DNA from: Chelydra serpentina
Taxonomy: Eukaryota; Chordata; Testudines; Chelydridae
Direction: 5' to 3'
Length of the DNA: 64,000 nucleotides
Assembly (NCBI GenBank): GCA_037349315.1
Contig: JBAIAC010000057.1
Span: 10,881,501 to 10,945,500 of the forward strand
The notes beneath the pieces were generated by a model, which searched no databases, had not been told where the DNA came from, and saw only the letters and a program-made list of their open reading frames with translations. A program made the translations under genes and the position numbers. Each line of letters begins with the position of its first letter. Positions within the stretch are counted from its first letter, which is position 1. Shown piece by piece: positions 12,168-24,384 of this stretch.

Positions 12168-12444
12168 GGTGCTGGGTGCATTAGGGACGCCTCACCTGCA
12201 TCGACAAGAGGATCGAGAATCCATCACCATTCCCACTGTGTATGGCGTCCTCCCTGTTCCAAACAGCCAACATGTTCCACCCCTGATGCAGCTGCACTTC
12301 ACTGGCGGATGAACGGATTCCTTCACAGGTGTCAGCAACGTTCCTCAACGCTTGGGGGGGCCTAACGGTAGGAAGCTAAATTCACATTTTGGCCTGATCT
12401 TCAGCGGTGTTGAGCGCCCCCAAGTGCCATCGAAGTCACTCAGG

Positions 12445-12623
12445 AATCATAGAATATCAGGGTTGGAAGGGACCTTAGGAGGTCATCTAGTCCAACCCCC
12501 TTCTCAAAGCAGGACCAATCCCCAATTTTTGCCCCAGATCCCCAAATGGCCCCCTCAAGGATTGAACTCACAACCCTGGGTTTAGCAGGCCAATGCTCAA
12601 ACCACTGAGCTATCCCTCCCCCC
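12445..12623 (-). mobile_element. tRNA-derived SINE, copy 2, fused at its 5' end to tRNA-Cys
   Basis: Full-length copy in reverse orientation: the CR1-like tail is at the left ('aatcatagaatatcagggtt', 'ggaggtcatctagtcc') and the tRNA-like head at the right ('ctcaaaccactgagctatcc'). Its 5' end runs directly into a 5' half of tRNA-Cys at 12624-12655. Confidence 0.93.
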
Positions 12624-12655
12624 AGTCAAATGCTCTACCACTGAGCTATACCCCC
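12624..12655 (-). pseudogene. 5' half of tRNA-Cys fused to the SINE 5' end
   Basis: Read on the minus strand from 12655, this is GGGGGTATAGCTCAGTGG followed by TAGAGCATTTGACT. That is the first 32-33 bases of vertebrate tRNA-Cys(GCA): acceptor strand, D arm and the 5' side of the anticodon stem. The match breaks off at the anticodon loop, where the SINE head starts in a run of G. There is no 3' half, so it is not a tRNA gene. The likely origin is template switching during reverse transcription, from the end of the SINE RNA onto a tRNA half. Confidence 0.85.
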
Positions 12656-12659
12656 TCTG

Positions 12660-14010
12660 CTAACCTCTGAGCAGGTTCTCGGCTCCTCAAACTCAGGCCT
12701 CTCGTTTGGGTGCCCGCAGGCAGGCACCTCCGCTTGACAGCAACGTCCCTGGCTAGCGGAGTGCTCTGGGAATCAGCCGGGGAGCACGCCCCCGCGGCCA
12801 GCAGCTAACAATGGGGCGGAGATTGCCCTGGGTTCTAGCTAGCCCGTACCCCACTGCCACTGGCGCAGCAGAAATCTGTGGGTGCCAAGCCAGGGGCAGG
12901 ATGGAGGCCTCGGTGTTCAGCCCCGAGAAGTGCCCTGTGGGGGTGGGAATGATGGACTCCTCCCCTCTCACTCCAGACCAGGGAGCCCTGTGGCCATGTG
13001 AGCTCCCCTGGGCCTGGCACCACGTGCTGGGTGGGAGGCTGTGGTGGATCCACTAGCCCTGTCCCGCCCTTCTTCGGTGTGCAGGCAGCGTCCCCGTGGA
13101 GCTGTCCCCCTCGGGACGCAGGGGGAGCTGGCCCCTGCCCCACCGATCCTGCCTCCTGAGGCAGAACCACAGAGTGTCCGGCTACCTACATCCAGGGCCC
13201 GCTGCAGCCGTCGCCCCTAAGTGCCGCCATCGGGACCCTGCCTAGCTGCCAGCACAGCCCTGTGTGCCAACCCCGCCGTACCCGGTGCCCCACAGTGGGA
13301 GAGCACGGTGCACTCCTGTCTGGTTTCTCTCTGCCAGTCCTCGCGTAATGATTTCCAGCTGCGTTCAGATGTCCTGTTAAACACCCGCCCCACTCCCCCT
13401 TAGCCCTAAAAGCCCTGACCTCTCCTCCCCTCCCAGGCTCCCGCTGGTACATTTCTGCCAGCCTGATTCATGCCTCGGGCAGTCAGCAACTGTCCCTACT
13501 GGGGCCTGCGCTCTGCTAACCTGGCCTGGAGGGCTCAGCCCCTATCACCAGGTTCCTGGCTTGGAAGCACTGGCTGCCCCATCTTTGGGCCCCAGGGCCG
13601 GGTGGCGGAAGAAACGCTGGGATTGAAAGGTGCAAGTTCTGCTTCTTTTGTTCTTTGTGCTCACGCCTCTGGGATCTGCTTCTTCTCAGCCGCTGTCCCT
13701 GGCTGGAATCTCCTCTCTGGTTGGGAGGCAGCTGGGTCCCGTCCTGCCTCGCCCCGGCTGAGATAATGCCAGAGGAGGCTGACCTGAGGGGCTGCAGGCT
13801 AGCAGGGAACGTCTAGCACTGGCCTGCTACAGATCCAGCGGGTGTCGCACTGCCCCGGCCTTGAATTGTGCTGGGAGGTAGCATGACCCCAGTACCTGGA
13901 GGCTCGGCAGGATGGGGGAGAAGCAGCTTGATCAGCTAAGCGCTAGGGCTGAGCTGTGACAACACTGGGGCAGGGGGAGGAATGGGGTCAAGTGGGCCTG
14001 GGTGGATCTT
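12660..14010. other. GC-rich intergenic DNA, no gene seen
   Basis: No repeat or exon recognized. Short overlapping open frames on both strands (up to about 110 codons) have no domain signature. Confidence 0.5.
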
Positions 14011-14014
14011 GCAC

Positions 14015-14130
14015 GAGATGGGGACTCAAGAGACCTGGGGTCAGTGTCTGGCTCTGGCTCCCTGTCTGACATTGGGCAAGAGACCTAAACCCCCCCGTGC
14101 GTCAGGTCCCCAGTCTGGGGTAACAGCAGA
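14015..14130 (+). mobile_element. MIR-like SINE fragment
   Basis: 'gagacctggggtcagtgtct' followed by 'tgacattgggcaagagacct' and 'tcaggtccccagtctggggt' follows the MIR order. Confidence 0.6.
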
Positions 14131-14452
14131 CCCCTCCCTCCAAGGGGCGCAGTGAGGATCAAACCCGGTGGTGAGGGCCTCACCAGCATCTGTTCTTGCA
14201 CCGTGGATGTCAGGGCAGTTACATCAGCGAAAGGAGCAGCAGGCCTGGACCATAGCATGATGAGGTCTCTCTTGTTGGCTTCCCTTCCCCTCCTCTGCTC
14301 ACCCGGGCTAGAGAGACCCGCACTGACCTGCCATTTCTGTCTGCCCCTCCGGGGTAATTCACGCCTTGCGCCCCTTTTCCTGGATGCACATGGAATTTGC
14401 CTTTCCAGCCAGCTGGCTGATGTGCAGGGAGGTCACCCTGGGCACCAGCTTC

Positions 14453-15168
14453 CAGGAGTGCCATACCCCTGTGCCCCTGTGCCTCTGGGAGTGCCGTCCC
14501 CCCGTGCCCCCGCGCCTCCGGGAGTGCCGTACTCCCGTGCCCCCGCGCCTCCGGGAGTGCCGTACCCCCGTGCCCCCGCGCCTCCGGGAGTGCCGTACTC
14601 CTGTGCCCCCGCGCCTCCAGGAGTGCCGTACTCCCGTGCCCCCACGCCTCCGGGAGTGCCGTGCCCCCGTGCCCCCGCGCCCCCGCGTCTCCAGGAGTGC
14701 CGTACCCCCGTGCCCCCGCGCCTCCGGGAGTGCCGTGCCCCCGTGTCTCCGGGAGTGCCGTACCCCCGCGCCTCCGGGAGTGCCGTACCCCCGTGCCCCT
14801 GCGCCTCCGGGAGTGCCGTACTCCCGTGCCCCCACGCCTCCGGGAGTGCCGTACCCCCGTGCCTCCGGGAGTGCCGTACCCCCGTGCCCCTGCGCCTCCG
14901 GGAGTGCCGTACCCCCGTGCCTCTGGGAGTGCCGTCCCCCCGTGTCCCCGTGCCTCCGGGAGTGCCGTACCCCTGTGCCCCTGCGCCTCCGGGAGTGCCG
15001 TACCCCCGTGCCTCCGGGAGTGCCGTACCCCCGTGCCCCTGCGCCTCCAGGAGTGCCGTACCCCCGTGCCTCTGGGAGTGCCGTACCCCCGTGTCCCCGT
15101 GCCTCCGGGAGTGCCGTACCCCCGTGCCCCTGCGCCTCCGGGAGTGCCGTACCCCCGTGCCCCTGCGT
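14453..15168 (+). repeat. 33-bp GC-rich minisatellite, about 23 units
   Basis: The motif ggagtgccgt occurs 23 times in about 715 bases. The usual unit is 33 bp: ggagtgccgtacccccgtgc plus ccctgcgcctccg. A short form of about 25 bp lacks 8 internal bases. Because 33 is a multiple of three and the unit has no stop in any frame, long open frames appear in several frames on both strands (up to 454 codons, 11-residue repeats such as ECRTPVPPRLR). There is no start context, domain or splice pattern to suggest a real protein. Unit-to-unit substitutions (acccc/actcc, ctccggg/ctctggg) could type the array. Confidence 0.93.
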
Positions 15169-16429
15169 TTTTGTCTGTTTGAGGTTTTTTGCATCACTGA
15201 TTGGCTGGTTGTTTTTTTTGTTGTTGGCCTTTGCTTGGCCACTGAGAGGCGGCACCGAAAACGTTTCCTGCCCAGGTTGGCAAACTGGCTAGACCCGCAC
15301 CTGGCAGCGGGTTGGAAGGGAGCGTTCCCACCGGTTGCCATCAATCACCCGCTTAACCCACTGCTACTCCACCCGCCGTTTGCACGGAGGTGCGGGATCG
15401 CTTATTGCCCCGAAAAGATTGTTGCTCATATTTCCTCCAACACATCACTGCGGCTCCTTCTTCTTGGGCCTGTTCATTTCTCCCACACTGGGCCAGCCTC
15501 CCCTTCGGTGGGCTGAGAGGATTTCAGCGACACCCGGCTACGTTCCTCACCCCCGTTTGTTTAGGGCTTGTCTGCATGGGTAACTCAATCTAGACACCGC
15601 ATTTGTTAAGCCGGATGTAGCCCTTGGGTGAAGACTTTCATTTGGAATAGAGGTGGGGACCTCGATCCTACTTTCCAAAGTGGAGGAATGAGTCCAGAAC
15701 AGAGCGTCCGTATTCCAGAGTAGCTGCTGTGGAATAGGTCACTCCGCAATTGCTGCGCGTGTCAGTTCCCACACACGGATCAGCCCTTACAGCTTGGGGC
15801 GTGTCCAGGAGAAGCTGGATTCCTTTGTATTTATGGCAGGAGCAACATGGAAGCCAAGCCCACGCGAACAGGAGTGGAGAGGGAGAAGGGAAGCATCGAG
15901 GAATCTTAACACGCGCTCCTTCGCCGCTTTGCCTGGCTCGAAGGAAGCTTGGGCTGCTCGAATTTGGTGGCCATCCAGTAACTGGTGTTATCAATAGAGG
16001 CACAGCCAGATTCCATGTCCCTTCCACCCGCAAAACTCCCACTGGCTTTAATACGAGATATGGGTGCACAGAGACTGCAGACCTGACCTTGCATTACTAG
16101 ACCTCTCTGGCTGTAATAGGAACTTCAGTTTGCTTCATTCAGTTTTTTCTATTGCAATAATTCCCTCCCCGCCTATATTCACACCTAGCCGTCTGAGCCT
16201 TTCCATGACAAGATCACCACCATGGGCCAGCAACACCCGTTCAATCCAAAACCAGGTAGTTGGTTCCTGGGATCTGGCCCAAGCAGCATCAGACGGGACT
16301 GAGAACGAGAAACCGATTTGACAGTGATCGTTGTGTTCAAGACACTGTTGTTAATTGCATTATGGGGCCCCCTAGAAGTCCTGACGGGGATCAGGCCCCC
16401 TGGCGCCGGGCAGGATACGACCACACAGT
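15169..16429. other. Intergenic DNA with a degraded 'gtctgcat/gtctacac' repeat
   Basis: About 15558-15800 resembles the family that starts 'tagggcttgtctacatggg'. I see nothing I can name in the rest. Confidence 0.45.
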
Positions 16430-16610
16430 GAGATCCAGCCCCTGCCCAGAAGAGCTCACAGCCTCATGGCAAGAGGGAAGAGATGGGTTCCCAGTTTTAC
16501 GGCTGGAGAACTGAGGCCTAGAGACATTCAGCGCCGCACCCCAGCACCCAGGGAGCGTCTGGGGCAGAGCAGAGAGCTGAGCCCTTACCCACAAGGCTGC
16601 TGTTCCTCTA
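16430..16610 (-). mobile_element. MIR/L2-like fragment
   Basis: 'cagttttacggctggagaac' then 'tgaggcctagagacattcag' is a degraded reverse MIR core. The segment before it ('cccagaagagctcacagcct') resembles an L2-type tail in reverse. Confidence 0.55.
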
Positions 16611-17611
16611 GCTGTAGCGGGCGGCTGCTTCCCAGGCAGGTTGTAAATTAACCCCACCTTCCATCGCTCCCTCGGCGGGTCCAAAGTACTCGCCGCCTGT
16701 GAGACAAGACGCTGCAAAACGAGCCAGGGGAAAGTGAAGCTGGGCCCAAGGTCCTGGGGCCAAGTCTGTTCTGTGGATCCTGCAACGCCTGAGCATCCCA
16801 GCTTGAGATGGGCTCCCCCATCCCATCGCCACTCACCTGGGTACACGCCCGGACACACAGCCCCTCAACTTAGCTGCTAAACCCAGCGCTGGCTTCCCTG
16901 GTGCTTTCAGGGAGACGAGCCGTTAGCTGTGAGCCGGGAAGAGGGGACCGCCCACCCCACAGAGCTGCCGGCACCAAAGGGACCCACTCCTGACCGGTGT
17001 GCCAGGGCCTGCATCCTGCCATTCCTTGTAGGCTCTTCTCCACCTAGGGTTTGCTGCTCACGTTAATCACCCAAGCAGGGATTAGCTGTAGTCAAGATCC
17101 TGGGGACTGGTGGCAGGGCATGCTCAGAATGCAGGTTTTTTCCTACCACAGCTTGCCCCACTGCTCAGCTCTTGGAAACCTGGGGCCACAGTCGCTGCTG
17201 AATACAGCAGCCCCCCAAGACACCAGGGAGCTCACTGCGCGGTCAGTGGCAGGGGGGCAGATTCAGACCTGGGATCCGCAGGTCCAGCTCTGTTGAGCTG
17301 CTGGTTCTTTGAAGGATTTGCTTCCTGTCACAGGGATGTTCAAAAGTAACCAGTGCTTGGGGGGCGGTGCTCAGCATTCAATCTGAAACACCTCCAAGGA
17401 GCCTCTGATTTTCAGAGGGCGGGTGCTCTGCACTGGCTGAAAAACCGGGCCCCCTTTAAGGTATCTTGTATCCGACGCGCAAAACTCAAGGCACCTTCAG
17501 ATCACTAGTCTGTCCTAAAGAGACAGCTGCTTTCTCCGTTCTGTGCACCGCACGTTTAGCTAGAACGGTAAATAACAGTTTGCATCTATCTACATTGGCT
17601 ATTCAGTCAGC
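16611..17611. other. Intergenic DNA, no gene seen
   Basis: No repeat or coding exon that I can name. Confidence 0.45.
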
Positions 17612-17745
17612 CAGCTCTTGGGGACAGGGACTGTCTCCTACTCTGTGTTTGTACAGCACCGAGCACAACGGGGCCCCGATCTTGGCTGGCTCTTAGGCAC
17701 TAGCATAACAAATATGATTAATAACAACAGAGGGCACAAGTCAGA
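17612..17745 (+). mobile_element. L2/MIR-type 3' tail
   Basis: 'ttggggacagggactgtctc' then 'tgtttgtacagcaccgagca' then 'cttaggcactagcataac' follows the 3' end of L2-type LINEs in order (gggcagggactgtgtc, cagcgcctagcaca, aggcgctcaataaat). Confidence 0.75.
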
Positions 17746-18689
17746 CTCACGTCCTTGTGCGCCCCTCCGAAGAGCAAGATTAAACCCTTCAGTGACTCCT
17801 CTGAAGGCAATGGGGTGATGCTAGAGATAGACTTGAGCAAAGATACCATGGGGAATAAAGTGGAGGAGGTCTTGGTATTCAGGCAGAGGCCCTGCGGTGG
17901 CGTTAGCAGCAGCAGCTCCCACCTTGCACATGACACATGCCAAACCTACGATGGACATGACCATGAATTCTCTTGTAGGCACCTTTGTCCACCAGTGTGA
18001 CTGGGCCCTGTCACCACGTGGCTCTGACTCCTCCATTCTGACTGGCTCCCAGGGTTCTCCAAATGACAGAAAAAGTTGCCAGAGAAACTGAAATCCCAAC
18101 ATCTTCCCCTGCCCCATCCTCTATAACCCCGTCCCACCCCCTCTCCAGTGCTTTTAAAAAAGCAGTTACCGTGATATTAAGTAACTCTCTGTAAAAGGAT
18201 AACCCTGGTCTCCGTATTGCTTCTCCTGCGATAATTCCATAGCAGCCGTGCTAACTTTATAGGTCAAAAAGATTTTTCGACCTGTTGGTGCCACAAATTC
18301 CAGGCTAGGATCTGAAATCTGTCTGGATTCTTCCTGTCTCCCACTTGGTCACTGGGGATGAAGACTCTTCAGGGCAGCACTCAGGAGATGGCTGTGCTGA
18401 TGCGGTAGATTAGACGCCACACACCTCGCTCTCCTATAGCTGTATTAGCTTGCAGGGATCACTGGAGCAACCATTTACCGACATCACGGGAGGTCAGTAG
18501 ATACGAGTCTGATTCTACTGAGGAATTGCTAGGACCTTTGCCCCCATCCCAAGACACATGGGGCAGACAGGCTATGTGCGAAGAGGCTTATGTTTCATGA
18601 CCATAACCTCATTCTAAAGGAGCCGGAGCAGTCTGGCCCAGTAACTTTGATCAGAATGAAGACAAGGGTGTTTTGTGCGTAAACAACAC
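17746..18689. other. Intergenic DNA, no gene seen
   Basis: No recognizable exon. Open frames at 17755-18117 overlap each other and lack domains. Confidence 0.45.
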
Positions 18690-19065
18690 TTTCCGTTTCT
18701 CCGGTGCCTTCCACGGGCTTTACAACCACCTTAACTCCCACCCAGCCCTCTGTGCAGCACCGTCAGCATGAAGGTCCCTGGTTTACAGACGGGGTGGGGG
18801 AACCTGCTCCACAGAGAGGTAATGGCAGAAAATGTTCAGCCTGACGTCAAGACACCTGAATCCAGATTCGGCCCCAAGCGGCGAACCCTGATTTTTCCCA
18901 TTGAAGCCAATGGGAGCTGGAGGTCCTCAGGCAACCTGGCTACTTCCTTTAGGGACCTAATTTAGCCACCAAATTTGGCCTACACAATTTGCCCAAGGTC
19001 ACACTACAAGTTCAAGTAGAACTGGGACTAGAACCCAGGAATCCTGCTCTAACCACAACACTCCC
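18690..19065 (-). mobile_element. MIR-like copy, with inserted or degraded middle
   Basis: The left part ('acgggctttacaaccacctt', 'ggtttacagacggggtgggg') and right part ('aatttgcccaaggtcacact', 'gaacccaggaatcctgctct') are the reverse-complement MIR halves. About 110 bases of other sequence separate them. Confidence 0.6.
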
Positions 19066-19629
19066 ACCAACAGAGTAACCTGGCATTAGCCGAGAGCAGC
19101 TCGCTTTTGAAAACCAGCCACTGTGACTTTGACATCACGCACGGCCCAGAGAACAGTGCATAATCTCTTCCAGCTCCCCCATGTGACTCAGGCCAATAGC
19201 AACCCAGGCGTGGGAGGGAAAGCCACAAAGACGCAGAGAAGTGGAGGTGCAGGGCAAGATATGTGTCAGAGCACGGTGCTGCAAGAACACGTTCTCCCAC
19301 ATTGCTCATGGCAGGGAAATCCTGGGAGCTATACCCCCAGGGATGACCTTGGACCAGCTGCAGGATTTGTGCAAAACCCACCAGGATAGTCACTCACTCC
19401 TCCTAAAAAAGGCTCGTGGTCATTCAGTAGGTGGCATTCTTCCTTCTGAGAAGTACTGAGCTATTCCCCCAGCTCGGAGCTAGGGCTGTGGGAAGTACCA
19501 TAGCATAGATGAGCCCTGATACAGACAGATGCTTTAGATTGGGCCCGTTTACTAAAGATCTCCAAAGACTTTTGTGCTCTGGCCACATTCAAGCACTGAG
19601 TGAGTTATATTAGACCCCACTCAAATTGG
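19066..19629. other. Intergenic DNA, no gene seen
   Basis: Nothing recognized. Confidence 0.4.
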
Positions 19630-19800
19630 ATGTTTTTTCACTTCCTGTCTGTTGCTGCTTAGAGGTTGCCGCAGCTGCTGTGTTCCACCCTGAGGTGGCT
19701 GCATTTTCGTGGTGGGTGAAGTGATCCTGAAGTGCATTTTGAACATTAGGATGTTCCCTGTGGCCAGGCGCCGTGATGGTCTTTGAAAGACAGCGGAACA
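19630..19800 (+). repeat. Interspersed repeat 'cttcctgtcctaaa' family, diverged copy
   Basis: 'cacttcctgtctgttgctgc', 'ccctgaggtggctgcatttt' and 'gtggtgggtgaagtgatcct' match the family at 8595, 10926 and 61562. Confidence 0.55.
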
Positions 19801-19977
19801 GAGCACGAACTTCTTAATCACACTAGTGAGGAGTCACTCACACGACCAGTCCAGGGACTCAGAGACATGGGGAAGGGGTTGCCGGCCTGGCCTATGCAGA
19901 GCACATGCTGTACATGTGTAGAGTGGCTCCTAAGAATAATTTGTTGAACTGGTAACAGGGACCACCCGTGCTCCAAG

Positions 19978-20680
19978 CATACGTCTACACTAGAAATGCT
20001 ACAGTGGCACCGCTGCAGCGTAGACGTGTATCATAGGGTATCAGGTTTGGAAGGGACCGTAGGAGGTCATCTAGTTCAATCCCCTGCTCAAAGCAGGACC
20101 AATCCCCAATTTTTGCCCAAGATCCCTAAATGGCCCCCTCAAGGATTGAACTCACAACCCTGGATTTGGCAGGCCCATGCTCAAACCACTGAGCTATCCC
20201 TCCCGCCTCACAATGTCACTGTAGTAAATCCACCTTTCGGAGAGGCAGTAGCTAGGTCAACGGAAGAATTCTGGGGCTTCGGGCAGCTTACTTACATCGC
20301 CCGGGGCATGCAGTTTTTCACAGCAAGGCAGTTCAGCCAGACTAAACCGGCCCTGAAAGGGGCTGTCAGGACTGGAGACTGGGTTCGAGCAGAAAGGAAA
20401 CACACAAGCAGATGTAGAGCTCTGGCTTCCTTGACTGATCCAGGCCCGCCGCAGTCTTAGAGCATGTCGCTGCACCATGTTCTTACCTTGACAGAAGGGA
20501 TTTTGCTATCTGTGTCCATCTCTCCGAGGGGCAGCAGGTAGATCAATGGAAGGATTCTTCTGTCCACCTAGCCGCATCTACACTGGTCAACCTAACTACA
20601 GCGCACAGGGGGTTACATTTTTCACAGCCCTGGACTGACATAGCTAGGTCTAATTTTTAACCATGCACCAAGCCTTACTC
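19978..20680. mobile_element. MITE-like 'gtctacact' repeat interrupted by a SINE
   Basis: The left piece ('cgtctacactagaaatgcta', 'cgctgcagcgtagacgtgta') has matching inverted ends. Related sequence resumes after the SINE (20029-20210) with 'caatgtcactgtagtaaatc' and 'ctaggtcaacggaagaattc', and again at 20535-20600. The SINE is therefore the younger insertion. Confidence 0.5.
20029..20210 (-). mobile_element. tRNA-derived SINE, copy 3
   Basis: Reverse orientation. Tail 'tatcatagggtatcaggttt' and 'ggaggtcatctagttcaatc', head 'aaaccactgagctatccctc'. Length and structure match the other three copies, with a few private substitutions. Confidence 0.92.
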
Positions 20681-20939
20681 TGTTCCTGGTATGCCTGCAG
20701 GAAATCTATGCTGCCCACTGGAACCTAAAATGATCATAAATCACTCCCAAAGGAGCCCATCACCACTATTCATTAGGGCTTGCATTTATGCTTTCCCCAG
20801 CCCCCCACACACACTTTGCCGGATGCTCCTGGTAGCAAGCTCACTCTCTTCCCTAGAACGTGAGACCATGGTACGTGTCAATTTAAACGGCCTCTCCCGG
20901 AAAACGGAACTTGCATTACCAGTCATGAGGCCAAACTCA

Positions 20940-21125
20940 TCCTTGATGCGATACTACTCTTTTCCTCAGAGGATCGCGATGTGCTTTCCAAAGGGCAGTA
21001 GGTGTCATTCTACCCATTTTATAGCGGGACAAACTGAGACAGAAAGGCACCTGGCCAGCAGATTAGTGGCAAAGCCAAGGACAGCACCCAAATCCAATCC
21101 CCTACCCACTGCATCACTCTGACTT
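20940..21125 (-). mobile_element. MIR-like SINE
   Basis: 'gatgtgctttccaaagggca', 'tttatagcgggacaaactga', 'ccagcagattagtggcaaag' and 'cccactgcatcactct' give a nearly complete reverse MIR. Confidence 0.75.
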
Positions 21126-21504
21126 CAGTGGAGTTACATTAAGTCCATACATGCACACGGCTGTGGTCAGGTAAGGAAAAGCAAGATCTCCCGTTACACT
21201 GCCCTAAATGGTTTGGTCTTATCTGGGAGACCAACCATCTCCTGCTAGGACTGATTCCAGTGTCACTGAGGCAGGCAAGCTGGTAACCCTGGACCTGGAT
21301 TAATTGGGGGCGAGAGGGGTGACAGACCTCAGGGCATTCTCAGTAAGGGACCATCGACTCTGGAATTGGCTTCCCTAGTGATCCAACAACTATTATATTA
21401 CAGCAACCACCAGAGACTCCAGCCAAGAGCAGGGCCTCCTGGTGCTAGGCGCTATATACACACAGTGAGGCAGTCCCTGTCCCAGAGAGCTTAGTCTCCA
21501 TACC

Positions 21505-21640
21505 CAAGGCAGATAAAGGGTGGCAGCAGGCAGAGGTGTGCAGGGAATTGCCTACCCTCAGGCAGCAGAGTGGAGACTAGATTACCAGGTCCCCCGGTTG
21601 CAGCGCCTTAAACCACTAGACCATGCTGCCAGTTTGCAAC
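21505..21640 (-). mobile_element. MIR-like fragment
   Basis: 'gattaccaggtcccccggtt' then 'ttaaaccactagaccatgct' is the end of a reverse MIR (gaacccaggt ... ccactaggccatgct). Confidence 0.5.
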
Positions 21641-24384
21641 CTATAGTCTTAACTTTCCCCCCAAGCTTTTGGGGGCATTTCCCAACAGGGAACTGGAGAA
21701 GGATCACGAATTCATTTCACATACACCGAGTAATTAGTCAAGGCTGGGTTTCAACCACTGATTTAAAGGCAAAAGACTGTAGCGTACCTCCACCCCCGAG
21801 CCATATTGCCCTCTCCTCAGACCTATATCACTTTCTAGCTGCATTCTCAACTCAAAACCTCCACCCCATCCTGTAAGGTCTCCATAGCCACTGCTAATCC
21901 CCCTGGACCTACCTTAGGAAGCCAGGAATGGCACTGAAACAGAACTCTCCCATCAGGAAGCAGAGGGCAACTAGAGGATTCATTCTACCATGGGCTACTG
22001 GCACCAGAGTGAGATAGGAATACAGATAGAGATGGCGCTTTGGCCAGTGGATCAGGGACATGGGTGAGAGGGACCTATACAACCACTTAGGTTTCTGGCT
22101 AACCCAACTCCCATCAAGTATGTGGGTTCATGCCCTCTCAGATAGGCCAGTCACCCACCTTTGAACGATCATACAAGGCTACAGCAGAGCTGTGTACACA
22201 TTCAAATGACTGCCCCGCTGACATCTGTTGATGGGGTCCATACCTGAGCTGATTTATAAGGTGGGCTCCAGCTGATTTCTGCTCAAGGCCAATGGAAAAC
22301 TGTCGAGCACAAGAGGGCATTCTGAGGTTTTGAATAATTTTGTAAAAAGGACGACATGTTGTCCACTGATTAGAGCAGTATATGCAAGACCAGACTGCTG
22401 GGTTCTTCTATTCATAGCTATGGAAGGGGGGTCTAAGGTTAAGAGCAGGTGAGATTTGAAGCCAGGACTCCTGGGTTCTATTCACAGCTATGAGAGAGAG
22501 TCTATTAAGTGGGTAAAAGCACCTGGGCTCTCTAGCGCCAGTTCTGTCCCTTGCTCCATGGTCTTGGGTAATTCACTTAACATCCCTGTAAACTTGCCCC
22601 CACTTTCACTGACCTTGTCCCAGAGGTAAGATCTGAGAGAAAACTGACTGCAGCATCATTAGGTACCTGATTAATTCAAACAACTCTCACCTCCATTGTG
22701 GTTAGAAGCAGCCTATGACAGGCCAGAACTCTTGAAATTTCCAGCATTCCAACAGATAGTTAACCTTATCGCTCGCTGACTTGAAAGGGTTAGGGCTATT
22801 CTACAAGCCTGTCGCACCTTCAAGAAAAAGATTTGGAGGACCCGAGCAAACTGCAGCAACCCTCTGCACTGGTTAACCACAGAAGACCAGACCGTTGCAG
22901 AGCACTAGTGACCAGAAGCACCACATTTCTAGCAGGAGATATTAATAACACCCACGGAGAGACTCTGGCCTGTCTAGAGAAGGGGGAGATAAGGGGTCAA
23001 GACAGCACCTATATACTTCAAAGCATTAAGAATTTCCCCTCCTCCTCGGGATGGTACACATGGAAGAATAGCAGACCTTATCTATCCCCCTGGCACAAGC
23101 AAAAACAACCCACAGCCGGAAAGTTTGCTTAGCAGCAGATAGTCCTTGTGGCATGGTCATTAGGCCTTCTTGTTAAGCACCCTATTCAAGGGAGCTGTAA
23201 CTATACACACACCTATTGGATCCTATTCATCCCACTTTCAGCACTGGGGAACTTAGTTCATTCTGGCTGATGGCAGCTGGGAGCTCACAGCACACCCCCA
23301 GCAGCCAGTCTGTCTTAGTGCTAGTCAACCATGGCTGTACCAAATCTACTATCCCTCTTGAGCATTTCATTAATGGAACTGGCTTCTCAGAACACACAGC
23401 TTGTGACAGCAGTCGGGAAGAACTGTGCTTCCTGTTGTGATTTTTCAGCAGGCTTGGGCTGGCCTTTGTATGAGGAGGCAGGCAGAGAACCTGGAGCCTG
23501 GTGGAGGAAGCTAGCTGGAACAGGGCAAGCTGAAGGAGTAAAGGCCAAACTTTAATTAAAAAATAATAAATGTATTATAATATATATTACACACACACAG
23601 AGATTAGGGGGGTGGTTTCTACTAGACACTGATCATTACACTGATCCATAATCTAAGCCCTTAATTGTCGTTTTACCCAGCCCTCATTTACCTGCATGCT
23701 GTGCAATATGCTACTAAAGGTTCTGAATTTAGATGAACCCCAAAACCCAGAACAGGACGGGTACATTAGGTCAAACAAAAATTTTAAAAAGGCTTGCCTC
23801 GTCTTTCCCACACCTGGGCCTGACAGCCTGCAAAGCAATTGTAGGTCCACATAAGCCATTTCAAGGCCTTCTCTGTGACCCTGGATACCATCAGCCATTA
23901 TGCTACTGAGACCAGAAAGGGGGGGGGGGGGGAGAGGAAGGGGAAGGGAAAAAAAAAACCCCACAAAAACCCCACCATACATCATTCACATAGGTAATAA
24001 AAGCAGTAGGAAATACTCTTGGCCATGGATACCTAATGCCCCAAAATCACCAGTGCAAACTTTGACATGGCACTGTTAACTAACAGTCCTGTTCTGCAAG
24101 AGAGAGGTTAAAGTTAAAATAGTCAGTAACCAGGTTGATTCTCGCTAGGATACATGAGGAGACATTTTAAGCCATAACAGGACTATTAGTATAAAATGAC
24201 TGAACTGCAAATTCAACTTGATTCAAGTAATAGGTCACTCCTCTCAGGGACACATTGTGAAGTGGACCGAACTCAATACAGTGATGGATCAATTTTATTG
24301 CAATTGCTTTTTGTCAAGTTATTTCGTGCCCCAGAGTTTCACCACAGATGTGACTTTCAGAACTTTGGGGGGAAGGGAAGGACT
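21641..24384. other. Intergenic DNA downstream of ID3
   Basis: Mostly unique-looking sequence, including a G13-14 run at about 23919-23932. E2F2 lies downstream of ID3 in mammals. I looked for its conserved DNA-binding and dimerization segments here and did not find them. Confidence 0.5.

Noticed and set aside
14152..15516. 454-codon open frame and its partners on both strands
   Set aside because: It is produced by the 33-bp minisatellite, which has no stop codon in its frames. No domain, splice or promoter support.
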